From NCBI RefSeq assembly GCF_001949145.1, contig NW_019091394.1:1479647-1518259 (forward strand): DNA of 38,613 bases. Direction: 5' to 3'. Both the position numbers and the translations under genes were made by a program. Each line of letters opens with the position of its first letter. Within the stretch, counting starts at the first letter, position 1. Shown piece by piece: positions 10,287-21,664 of this stretch. This DNA comes from Acanthaster planci. Its lineage: Eukaryota > Echinodermata > Asteroidea > Valvatida > Acanthasteridae. Under the pieces are notes generated by a model. That model saw only the letters and a program-made list of their open reading frames with translations, made no database searches and was not told where the DNA came from.

Positions 10287-10607
10287 ATCCTCAACAGAGA
10301 CCGCCGATGTGCTCGCGGTCGCGTGACGACAGGACAGACAAGCAGCGTGAAAAGCTCCAGAAGAAGCTGCGGGACAGGCAGGAGAAGAACCCCAGCTACA
10401 TCCCCAGCCCCCAGACCTCCCCCCGTGGGGGCGGGGGCGGGGGTGGGGGTGGGGGCAGCAGCCCTTACATTGGGGGCGGGGTTGGAGGCGGTGGAGGGTA
10501 CAGCCCCTCAGTGTTGAAGATGGAGAATGGTGCTAACAGCAGGCAGGGCAACGGCCGGAAGAAACGGCACAGCGGGGGAGGCAGCCAGAGGATAGACGAG
10601 AACGAAG
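10287..10607 (+). CDS. FNDC3: FNDC3 internal exon B: conserved basic block and Gly-rich linker
   Basis: The acceptor is TTTTTCCAACTCCAG ending at 10286; the donor is GAAG|GTAAAG after 10607. The first two bases (AT) complete the codon begun by the last G of the previous exon, giving Asp, so the phases agree (1 to 1). About 107 residues are encoded. The block DRTDKQREKLQKKLRDRQEK matches the FNDC3A/B segment containing LQKKLKDRQ, followed by SPQTSP (compare SPPSSPQK in vertebrates). This is the best family signature in the N-terminal half. Next come a Gly-rich linker coded by five G5 runs (10427-10455), a second Gly-rich patch (YIGGGVGGGGGY) and a basic segment (GRKKRHSGGG) that could act as a nuclear-type or membrane-proximal basic patch; that role is only inferred. 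Reading through the donor meets a stop about 18 codons on, so intron retention would truncate the protein before any FN3 domain. Confidence 0.9.
10427..10455 (+). other. G-quadruplex-prone tract inside exon B
   Basis: Five runs of five G are separated by single bases (C, C, T, T). It codes for the poly-Gly linker and lies on the sense strand, so it would also be present in the mRNA. Confidence 0.85.
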
Positions 10608-12189
10608 GTAAAGTGAAGAATCATTTCCATCCCAAACCCTTCATTGAAATCTCTTCTGTATAAGATCGGGATGAGTACATTCTCGTGAGAATGAGTATTA
10701 AGAGTGCCCCCCCAAAAGGACTTGAGTAAAAGGTCAACTAGTACGAGTTCAACAAGAACTACCCGGTGCAGTGTACACCACCGACCAGTCGCAAGAACGA
10801 CTGGTTAATAACAGTTTTCCAGGTAACTTGCTTTTGCTAAGCAGATATTTTCCCTGGTTTGGTGAATTTTTGCTTTGAAACTGATGTAAAGGAAATTGGC
10901 CCTTGGTGTTTGCAGATGTTGGTTCTGGACTGCAGATGACCTGTTTGTTATTATGTATACTTCATGTGTGACACGTGATGCCCAGTGTTATCCTATCATA
11001 ATATGCTGTCACCTGCGTGTAGCTGCATAAGCTTGGATTTGGGAGACATTTTAGAAAAATGAACCGTAACTTCAAGGCCAGTCATCTCTGGGGGGTGGGA
11101 ATGAAATTAATGATAAACAGATGTGCGGGTGGTGTTCATTGAAGATATTTTGTAAAGTAAACAAAAAAAAAGCACTGAAAATCTGCTTATCAATGCTTTG
11201 ACCGCAGTCTATCATTATCTTCGAGAGGCGTGTGTGACATACACGTACATGTATTATGGTAAATGTTCGGCGCCAAATATCACGAGAAATGTCTCTCTGC
11301 TCCAATGCAAGACGGTACTTATTAAAAATGTCTGGATGTGACTCACCACTGTGAGGTGACTGGTGTTTTGTTGGGGGAGGAGGGAACAGGTTTTACCAAA
11401 TCCCTCCATCAAAAAATGGGATGGGGGGGTGTCTTGAAAAAATTACCCTGTAGGTTGATAGACTTGACCTTTTGGGGCAGGATTAACATTCCTAGTTGAC
11501 TGGGATACCATGTGCTCTCCTTTGGCCTCCTTGCAGGTGAATGGATATGGCAGTTCAAAGGAAATGTGATCTTGGATCCAAATTTAGAACGGTTCCTCGT
11601 GGGGCCTTGTCACGAACCCATGCACCCCTTGCATGGGTGTTGTTTATGCCCCTATAGTAATGGTTGGCAGCTTTGTGGTGAGAGGCGTCCACACAAATCA
11701 ATCCCAAGGACCAGGTTTAGTTACTGGTTGTCTCGGCCTCTTGTTCTTGGGCTGGGGATTTGGCCCAGGCAGTCTGCTTGACTTTTTATCAATGATTCAG
11801 TGGCCCGGCATTGACACTTTGGAATGTGGTATCGAGGGCGTTACCTGAACCTGAACCATTAGGAGAAGGTGGTGATTGGGAACATATACCGGTACAGCTG
11901 GAACGCATGTTCCAAATGGGTCTTGACCCACATTTTGTCAGGTCCAGCCCCATCCTCTCATTCATTGGCTTCGGTTTTCACTAAAAGAAATCTGCGGTTT
12001 AAATCAGACTGGGATCTTTGCATTTTTTTTAAGTGAAAGGATGGAAATTGCAGAGCTCATGATGCTATTACGTGTGACCAATGTGGCCTAGTGCATCCTG
12101 TTTGGGTTTGCGTTCCTTGCTGTGGGAAAACGGTCCAGAAGCTGATGTTATTGCCACTTGTCTGTCGATGGCCTCGTGCACGGTCTCAT

Positions 12190-12460
12190 TCTCGCAACCC
12201 GGCCCACTGCTTTCCTTGTTGGCCCAGTTTGGCCACCTTGTGTTCTGTGGCTATCTTTCTGTTGCGTTTCATCAGCTTTTCTGGCTGCCCATCCATTCTA
12301 CTCGCCAGTGGGCCATTTTTCCCACAAGTCCGTTTTGGCCACCAGGCCACTATTGCCACTTTTCCCAAACCACCTGTGGGTTCTGCCCACCAGCCTGAGT
12401 TTGGCCGCTCTTCAGTTCATTGCCCAACCCGTTTTGGCCAGCCGTTTTTCAGATTTCCAC
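12190..12460. repeat. Degenerate TTGGCCA-rich segment
   Basis: Repeated words of the type TTTGGCCACC, GTGGGCCA and TTTTGGCCAG occur without a fixed period. A similar segment lies at 20875-21170. Open frames here are low-complexity by-products. Confidence 0.5.
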
Positions 12461-14041
12461 GTTGGAATTCCTGCCACTAGTCTGTTTGGGCCTTGTTTGT
12501 GAGGACTGTGCCACTTGTTCTCTCTTCGTGGACTAGTATCGACCACATTTCCTCTAAGTTAGATTTGATATTTTGGGTTGCCCCAGTATCACTAGCTTTG
12601 CCATCAGCAAAGATGCCCTTCAGTTCAGATGCATTCTGCGCATGTACATGTACATATGTATGCATAGATTAGCCACGGCCGTACATGTATATAAATAAAA
12701 TCTGGACTCGCAATGCCCTTAATCAGCTTACAGAGAACATTGAATCCACTAGTGGCTATTTTACTGAGCCGAATACAAAGCTTGCCCGGCAACGCCCGCC
12801 TTCGTTCTCCCTGGCGTCAATAGAAGCGAGCCAACCTGCGCATTTGTATTCAGCTCGGTAGAATGGCCCAAGATTGGCTTCTGTTTCATACAAAGGCGTT
12901 GCAAGTCCAGGTTTTTTTAAATATACATGTACGTCTGTGAGATTTGCAGACAACATCACCAGCACCCAGCACTCCTCCCAGATGTAAGCAAGCAAGCACG
13001 TCTGACCCCTTGCTTATGTCAGCACAAATTCTTCCAAAATAGGATCACCATCTGGTTTGCCCCTGGTGGGCCCTTGCTCTACCATGAACAAGAAATACCC
13101 ATTAATAAAAGAGAAAAGGAAGGAAAAAAGTTACATGTACAGAAACTGCCCATGTGGGGGAAAAAAAGAAAAAATTGTACTTCGGATGTTTTGTGTACCG
13201 GTATACATGTAAGTTAGTTGAATTATTGGAGGACTCCATATTTTGAGAACCATATTAAAGGCACTTCAATTGCAGGTAACGTACATGTGCATGAAGTACA
13301 CCACATGCGTAAATTACCGGCATGCTGTACACATGCATTGCTTCCATCCTATTAGCACGCCAATTTTACATGTGCATGCCACCGACTGTCATGGGCCCTT
13401 GACTTCAATGCAATTTTGAAATGTCAGGCTTGTAATCTGTAAAGGTCAATTTTGGAAGTTTCTTTTATGTATACTCATATCCGGTGGTGCACAAGATGCA
13501 CCATGGATTTCTTTTCTGGACGACTCCATCTTTCCATATGGTAAGCACCAGGGCTTGGCTACAAACAGCTGTCGGTAATTACCAAATGCCTTCACAATGT
13601 TGCCCACAAGACCACTGTTTTCAAGAAATATCTTTCTTTCAAATTTAAACATGGAAAATGGAAATTTTTTAGATTTTTTTTCCCCAAAATAAAGCCATCT
13701 AGGATACCAGACGGCCGCCTACCAGCACATTACTATTCATCCCTAGTGGTTCCCGATGTTATGGAAAAACACTGGTGGCAATTCAGATGGTGTCATGGAA
13801 AGTCAAGGAAATGGGGTGTGCCGTGTGGTAAGCCATTGGATGCTTACTGGAATTTCCCCAGAATGTACATGAATTATGTATGTTGACCAATACGGCACAC
13901 TTCTACCAGCAGGGACATGTTTAAAGGATATGAAGCAACTACTGGTGCATGTATTGTACGTGTACATGTACTGTATGTGCTGTAGATAATTAACCCTTGC
14001 TGTGTTGCACCGTCAGTTGTACTTCAGTTGACAGTGCTGTA

Positions 14042-14327
14042 GTACTCACTCTCACACTCATAAATACTCGTACTCAAGAATTCTACAGTTTATAAATGTA
14101 CTGGACAACTACATGTATAGGCATACTGCTGTACTAGCGGTACTCATGCTTGAAAGTCATATCTGAACACTGGTACATGTACATGTACTCATTCTCACAC
14201 TCACAAATACTCGTACTCAAGAATTTTTACTTGTGAAATGTACTGGACAACTATAAGCATACTGCTGTACTACCAGTACTCATGCTTGAAAGTCATACCT
14301 GAACACTCATACTCGTACTCACTCGCA
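14042..14327 (+). repeat. Tandem duplication, 143-bp unit, two copies
   Basis: Unit 1 begins GTACTCACTCTCACACTCA at 14042; unit 2 begins GTACTCATTCTCACACTCA at 14185. Both carry AATACTCGTACTCAAGAATT, TGTACTGGACAACTA, CATACTGCTGTACTA and CTCATGCTTGAAAGTCATA in order. A third copy starts and stops at about 14316. Identity is high, so the duplication looks recent. Confidence 0.9.
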
Positions 14328-15825
14328 TGGGAATGTATTCAACTATAACACTGCATCAATTTACCGTACATAGAAACTATGTACCTCAGAAATCAGCCCA
14401 GCTTGCCGTGGGAAAAAAAAAATCCCACCTTGAAAGGTATTTTTCATTTTCTTTAGACATACGGGTGTTATGGAAAGATTTGTGAGTTCCTGGTATGTAA
14501 ACATGCTGCACAATAAGTAAGCAAGAAATTTTCAGAACATCTCAGAAGAGACATTTGCAGACATTCACTTAGCAAAACAAAAATGGAACCCCCGCCCCCA
14601 AAACCCTACACATACATGTATGAGATGACACTCCTCATCCCACATGGTTCCCCTCCCTCGAAGATGAACTGTAAACAACAGACCAGCTGGACTCGGCGAT
14701 CCTCGTGGCTGGCTGAAATTATTATCGGCATGCCGTACCAGTAGTTCTAATTATTATTTTTTTTGTCCAATGCAGATGTAATGTGTTGGGGGTGCTTGGG
14801 AGAATTACAGTATTTTTACACCCCCACCTTTTCAGCCCCACCTCAGTTCTGTCTTTAGTTAAATGTCAAATACATGCATTGTTTCTTGGCCCCTGCCTGG
14901 CACTGTGGCCTACGTGTGCGATGATGAATCTCAAACAGAATAATGACTTTCCTGCCATATGGTAGGCCAGCGACAGCCGTCGCCGCCGCCCCCGTAGTGT
15001 GCTTTGCCCATTAGCTCGGTATGTGCTGAAATGCTAGTACTGCGCTGGCGGATATATCCCAGGGCAGGTATTGCAGAATATGCCCCAGTACAGAAGAACC
15101 CCCTTTACTGTAGTGTGCAGTACATGTACTTTTGCCACTTCCACATGTACGTACATGTACACCGTGCATGTCCATGTACCAGACCCCTATCTAGCACACT
15201 TATCACAGAACTTAGACAGTGGAATTTTCTGAACATTTTACTGGGAAGAGAGGAGGAAAATAAGTTTCATTTTGTTCATCTCCAATGTGTCTGCTCACGA
15301 ATGCTGTTGAATCCACTTCCCATTTTGGGCAGTGATTTATGCTATATACATGTACATTGTATGATATGCCGGTATATGGTACTACACAAGTGAAGATTAA
15401 CAAGACGCCGTAATAAATACATGCTTAAGGGATGGTTGAAAACGCCCTTGTAAATGGTGCTAATGTGGTTGACAGACTAAAATAAGGTTGTTTGTGGCAT
15501 TGCTTGCAAATTCCTGTTTCTGTTCTGAGCAGTATTGAAATTAAATACGCTGTTTTTACCATGCAAGTGCTAAAAATAATACTTAGGTTTGGCACGGTAC
15601 TGTACATGTATGTACAAAACAAGCCAGTTTAATTGCAGAGATCAACTTGATTTTCTTGGTTTGATAGCCCGAGACAACACTCAGAAGGGAAGAAGTCAAA
15701 CTCCTCGGGTCATAGGGGAGGGGATGTGCCAACATAGCCTCCAGGAGAGCCAGCTTTTTCCGCTGTCTGTCACTTTCGATAAAAACAGAGGGGAGAAAAC
15801 AAGTTTGATATAATAGTCGGAGTTC

Positions 15826-15842
15826 ACGCCCCCTGGCAGGGG
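15826..15842 (-). promoter_or_regulatory. CTCF-like site
   Basis: On the minus strand it reads CCCCTGCCAGGGGGCGTG. The core CCAGGGGGCG matches the centre of the bilaterian CTCF motif. Motif match only. Confidence 0.25.
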
Positions 15843-18746
15843 ATCAGCATTCCTCGGCTGGGCCCAGTCCAGCCCGTGTTTTGAATATTTAATAGCGGGG
15901 TGCATTTCAAGTTTCATCTATTTGAAGTCAAGAGACACAAAAACGAGAGAAGAGGACACGTCCGTAAAGAGAAGTGATGAAAGTCGACTGCATGTGCTCT
16001 GCCACGAGTTTCTCCATCGGTGTGCCATTTCTTTGAGTTTGGAAACTGGGAAGTTGGAGGAACACTGATAGTAGGGCTGTTGACTCAAGAGACTACTCCA
16101 ATCCATCCAGTGATGCACATATTGCTTCCATGCCGGTGATGAAGTGGTGCTTCAATAAAAAACAAAAACAAAATCATCCCAAAGAAAAGGTTTCCAGCAG
16201 GAAAGCAGCAAGGTCTCCCCTCCCTCCCCACCCTCAGAGTGCAAAGACTTGGCACCGTTTGACGCCCTCTCCTGCGACCCCTGTAACCCCCCTCCCTTGG
16301 CATACCCGTAGGCCGGCTTCTGTCAACAGGAGGGCCCTGTTCATTCCAATGGCAACAAGTGCCTCCGATAAGAAATGAAGAGGAGACCAAACACTCCTCT
16401 CATGAACTGGAATTTAGGTGGAGCTTTTTTTTTTTGTATACCGTTTGTGGACTGCTTTACATTCTTACAAGATAGCAAAGTCATTACAATGCTGCACATT
16501 TGCTTTACAAGCAACTGGAAATGATCGCAAAATTGTGGGAATTCATCACTTATCTAAATACCAATTACCGGTAACACACTACAATAACGGATCTGTCCCA
16601 TGAAATATGCACATAGGGCAGGCGCAAGCGCGTTACTACCACTGGTTGGGAAAGTTGCTTCAATCTATGAGGTAACAATACAAATCTCCATGCGTGTGCG
16701 AAGCTATGAGCTCACATGCATGTACCGGGGTACACGCCGTTTCTGTACCAGTACGCATGTACCATAGTTTGACATGAGTGCCAGACTTAAAGCAAGGAAT
16801 TGTTACTTTCCGACCTTGCGACTCTGAAAACTTCACACAGTTTTGAGAAGAGCATGCTGAAGTATCTGATTGACCCTCAACGCATCAGGTTATATTTATT
16901 TACACCAGTTCTCCTACAGGGCCGACAGTGTTGACAGTTACGCTTGCCAACCAGTGGTCATAGTGGGCATGCGTCCGTCTACTTTGCGTATTTCGTACAT
17001 GTATGTAAGATCTATTGTTACGATTAGGATCTCAGACTGGCTCAAGTCACTGACTCATAGAATGATTGCGACTTTAGGCTTAACCTGATGTTGGGTTGAT
17101 TGGGATTGAATTGAAGTCTATGAAAAGACAGGGGAATTAATCCCTTCTATGGTACGGTGTAACAGAAAAGTATAGACCACTTTCATTTTGCGCACGACTT
17201 ACATGTGCATGGACAGCCAAAGTTTGCAGAAATATCACCTTTTGGTTTTTTATGATTTTACCTCAGATTCGTTTAAAATGGACATTTGTCCCATTAATTT
17301 TTAAATAGAGTCGGATTTTCATTTAGTATTTAGTAGTACATGCGTTATAATATGGTGTTCCGATAGCTGCGTGGGATTTTTCACACTTTATGATTTATTC
17401 TTTTACCAAAGTGCCCACAGTCATCCGGTCATAGTTTGAGCAGCAGCTTTTAGGGAAAACATGACCCTGACGTAAGACGAGCAGACCCTGTTTTACGCTG
17501 TACATCCAGATTCAAGGCTGTGGCTGCACAGGACTGGTACCTGTGTTCAATGCCCATGTACAATGTACATGTACATGGGCAGGTGGCTGGAACAGCTGTC
17601 AGTGTCAACATAATGTATGTGCATAGAGAAGGACATGTAAGTGTAACTATACCTTACGTGTACAGTTACATACATATGCCCACATATAATGGCGCTTGCA
17701 CATATCAGGCCTACCCTTGTATGCATGTACATGTACCGTATGTAAATGTACACTATACGTGTACATGCCAGCCTCTGTGCGGTACATTAACATATACTTG
17801 TGAGGAATGTTGTGCATAATGTTGCCATCTGCACTGTTCTGCCTTGCAGCGCTCTTGACTTTGTAGCAGAACTCCCCTTAGCCAGTTTAAACATGTGCAT
17901 GTACAGTATGTAGTCAACCGTGTAGTACATGATGATCATAACAGATTCCCAGTATAAGTGTGGATGTACACATGTGTACGACATGTGTAGGCAGTGCGGC
18001 CTTTAGCATGGGCAGTTCATCCTTAAGGCAGCATGGGCGTGCGGTAATTGGACTGGCAACTCCATACGTTTTGATTTTGCAAGATGTAGATTTCGTTTGT
18101 GCCCCTCGTGAATGTTCTCACAATCACGCGCAGGTTGATATTGGAGTGGCACAGTGACAAACGCATTGATTACAGTGTTAGCGTAATTACTGTACTGTGC
18201 TTGTGTTCCCGCCGCTCACGGATGATAGATCAAATTGATTGCTTCTGCCAAATTTATTTTTTTTTTACTGGCAGTTCCACACCGGTTCACTGCCTTCTAA
18301 ACACAGGAATAGAGGAGTTGGCTCTATGATGTAATGATAGCCTTCTGTGCATACACACACCCATACAGACATTAGATACACACCTGTGAACACCATACAT
18401 GTACATGTACATGTAAATGTTGGGCAATCTCATTGCTCGGTGGGTCCTTATAAAGAGTACACGAAACACAATCAATCAAGTTTAGGTGTGAGTCGTCGAG
18501 CAAAGTGGGCTGTGTTTGAGTACATTTTTAATGGAATTTTATGGGTGGAAGTGAGTACATCCATGTACATGCATGAAATTTCGACCTTTGGATTTAGTTG
18601 CGTAACACAATAAGTCTGGAATTTCTCCTGGCAGTTTCGATTACCTCCACTTGTGTGTACTGCACATCACCCCATCAATTAATTAATATCTGACATACTG
18701 TACGTGTACATGAACAAACATACCGGGTACCAGTACATGTGCATTA

Positions 18747-18999
18747 TCCACCCTGACTTGAAGTGCGCCTTCACCGGTGAAAGAAGGACAGCCTGGTAGG
18801 AAGTTTTCTAGCCGGGTTCTTGTACATGTTTGGTGTGCATGCGAAGACCATACATTCCAGAATAAATTTTGCACGTACTCACCGTGCTCCACATCAAACG
18901 TGCCTCAACTTGCACGTAACCTTGCAGTGAGTTCTTGCCTGAGGACTGTCAGTTTATTTTCAAAACGGGCCCTCGTTTGTTCCCCACTCGCAGCGGATA
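18747..18999. repeat. Dispersed 253-bp repeat, copy A
   Basis: It aligns along its full length with 23751-24004. Shared words include CCTGA..TGAAGTGC, AAGAAGGACAG/AAGAAAGACAG, GGTTCTTG, GTGTGCATGC/GCGTGCACGC, AAGACC.TA.ATTCCAGA, GAGGACTGTCAGTTT and AGCGGATA. Read on the minus strand, both copies keep a similar open frame (about 22 identities in 49 gapless residues). The origin is unknown. Confidence 0.75.
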
Positions 19000-19150
19000 C
19001 TCTGTATAGCTCAGCATTAGAGTTTGCAGCTGTCATTTGTCATTCTTACCGGATGGCAAATGCTTACAAACTTTGGCCGCAATCCTGAGCAGTGCATAAT
19101 TAACAGTGAATTACGCAATGTGTAAATAATCAGTGTGCCCCTGGTATCTT

Positions 19151-19494
19151 NNNNNNNNNNNNNNNNNNNNNNNNNNNNNNNNNNNNNNNNNNNNNNNNNN
19201 NNNNNNNNNNNNNNNNNNNNNNNNNNNNNNNNNNNNNNNNNNNNNNNNNNNNNNNNNNNNNNNNNNNNNNNNNNNNNNNNNNNNNNNNNNNNNNNNNNNN
19301 NNNNNNNNNNNNNNNNNNNNNNNNNNNNNNNNNNNNNNNNNNNNNNNNNNNNNNNNNNNNNNNNNNNNNNNNNNNNNNNNNNNNNNNNNNNNNNNNNNNN
19401 NNNNNNNNNNNNNNNNNNNNNNNNNNNNNNNNNNNNNNNNNNNNNNNNNNNNNNNNNNNNNNNNNNNNNNNNNNNNNNNNNNNNNNNNNNNNNN
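19151..19494. other. Assembly gap (344 N)
   Basis: A run of N inside the 12.8-kb intron. The flanks give no clear clue to the missing sequence. An unseen small exon here is not needed, because the exon phases and homology already join across the intron. Confidence 0.97.
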
Positions 19495-19836
19495 TAATCA
19501 TATCTCATGGTTTGGGCATATTAACCCCTTTCCTCAGGGTTTGTTATTTTCTGGGACACCCTGTATATGCTTGTCAATATACATGTACATGTACGCTCTA
19601 CACATACAACCTTGTTCTCGATGACGTTAGGCACATACCTGTATGTATGCACATGTATGGAGGACCTGCACAGGACATGCTAATGATGACTGTGGTTTTT
19701 GGCATAGTTTGAATTCAGGGGAATAAAACATGATTTATTCAGTCTGGTCCATCGAGTAAATCATCCCTGGAAGGAGTGTTGGGGTTATTTAGAAGCTGTT
19801 CTGAGGAATTGAGGTAAATTTCTTTCCATGCCCACG

Positions 19837-19985
19837 GGTACATGTACAGTACATGCACATGTTCTGGTAGGTACATGTACATGTACATGTCAAATTGCAG
19901 GTTTTTCTGCCCTCTTCACTGTAGTAGGGAAATATACATGTAGGTACCGGTAACACTTCCCAGATTCATGTACATGTACATAATA
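19837..19985. repeat. TACATG/TACCGGTA-rich cluster
   Basis: Several GTACATGTAC words occur, including a run at 19870-19889, with TAGGTACCGGTAAC nearby. It is the same palindromic vocabulary as in the first 7 kb. Confidence 0.75.
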
Positions 19986-20874
19986 GATGGACATGTTGTC
20001 TTTGCATATGGGTAATGGGTAATGTCTTTCCCCTAGTTAAGAACAGGTTGTAAAAAATCACTGTCAAGGAATTGTACTGGCACATTCACGTGTACTGGTT
20101 GCAGGTATATACAATTGCCTCACGAGTATTGACTAAGGTACATGCATTATGCCTGTGTTGGAGATTTAAAAAAAGAAAACCTGTTAAATAAGGCATATCA
20201 TTTTTCAGTTTTGGCTGCGTGTCTGTGACTGCTGCATCATTTTGAGTCTCCCAGCTTGAGCGTGCAGACAAAAGTACCGGTACCTGTAGATAATGACATC
20301 TGCCGCATTGCATCACTGCACCTGCGGGGGGGGGGGGACTCCCCGAACATACGGCCTGCCGGATGCCACAAACAATGCGAAGTGGAGCCAGAGCTAAAGT
20401 AAGCTGCCGTGGGGAAAGGTGCTCGCTCTATTAATCTCTGACCATCTCCCGTGGGTGAGCTCTCTCAGTCGTGCCAGCCGGCGTGCCATCAACAGGCCAT
20501 GACTGAGCTGTGGCCACCAAAGCGTTTCTCGGCTGATGAGCCTGGCCTTATTGCTCCTCTCCCTCATCCTTTAACCTCAGCGAACCTATTGAGGGGCCCA
20601 GAGATGACTAGAGTGGTCCTGCCGCATGTAGGTTGCAGCCGTGGATGGCTGTACGTTTCCTTCGAGGGGCATTGTCCTTGGTTGCTATTGTCTCACAGCA
20701 GTGATGGTGGTTGGCGAGTAAAGTGCATTTTGAAGTATGTGCAGCCGATTACGCGAAGTGAGCCTGCAGGTTGGGCCCCCCCCCCAGCGTGGTGTTTGGA
20801 AGAGTACTGATGAGATGCTCCCACTTGCAACTCACTTGATAGTTTGTCCAGATGGAGGAGAGCTCAGGAGGAAC

Positions 20875-21170
20875 CTGCCCCTTGTGGCCGGTGGCCCTCT
20901 GCCGCAGTTGGTCCTGTTGTGGCTGGCGGCCAGTCTCCCGTTGTGGCTATATTGCCATCTGTGGCTTGTACATGCACTGTACATGTACCAGTAGGTCTAC
21001 CGAGGTCACCATGTTGTAGTGGCTACCCATCTGTGGTGGCTGGTGGCTACATCATGTACATGTATGCACCTGTCTTTGTTGGCCACCTTATTACTGCGAT
21101 CACAGTGTACTTTGTATGCCCTTGATGGCCATGGCTGTTCTAGGGCCCTCTTTGTATTGTGGCCAACCTG
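20875..21170. repeat. Degenerate GTGGCCA/GTGGCT-rich segment
   Basis: Words such as TTGTGGCCGGTGGCC, TTGTGGCTGGCGGCC, GTGGTGGCTGGTGGCT and GTTGGCCACC repeat irregularly. The texture matches 12190-12460. Confidence 0.5.
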
Positions 21171-21650
21171 TCTGTTTTTTTCCCATTAGGTCTTTTTTAT
21201 CTTTAAAAAAAAAATTACATGCATATACAGTACATGTACATGAACATTACTTGCACCTTGGTATATGTAATTTTGTTCTTTCCAAGAAGTGTCCAAAATT
21301 AAAGGGTTTTTTTTCGATAACTACTCTCTAGCACAGTTAATTATCTCATTAGAAAAGCTAGTGTCATTTTTCAAATACATACATGTACATATGTATTTTA
21401 CACAATATTCATAATTAATATTTACTTACATGAAATTTTCAAAATGCAGTGTACCTGTGTGTCAGTAAGGTTCACCCAAGTTTTTTGAGCGTGAGATTTG
21501 GATGACACGCCGAAGCTTTTGGCCGTGCAGATCCATGCCATTCAGCCCGTAGGCCCTCATGCACAAAGCTGGTAAAAGAGAACAATGCAAGGGGCAGAGC
21601 TGCTCTCCTCAAGACACTGAGAAATGCGGGTGAGGAGTGTCGCGCGGCCG

Positions 21651-21664
21651 GTTGCCACGGTAAT
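21651..21664 (+). promoter_or_regulatory. RFX X-box-like site
   Basis: GTTGCC-AC-GGTAAT differs from a symmetrical X-box (GTTGCC..GGCAAC) at two positions of the right half. It lies in a GC-rich block (21490-21750) with GAACAATG (Sox-like) and CAGCTG (E-box) nearby. Confidence 0.25.

Noticed and set aside
11444-11453. TACCCTGTAG, as in the miR-10 5' end
   Set aside because: The following bases do not match miR-10 and no precursor hairpin is seen.
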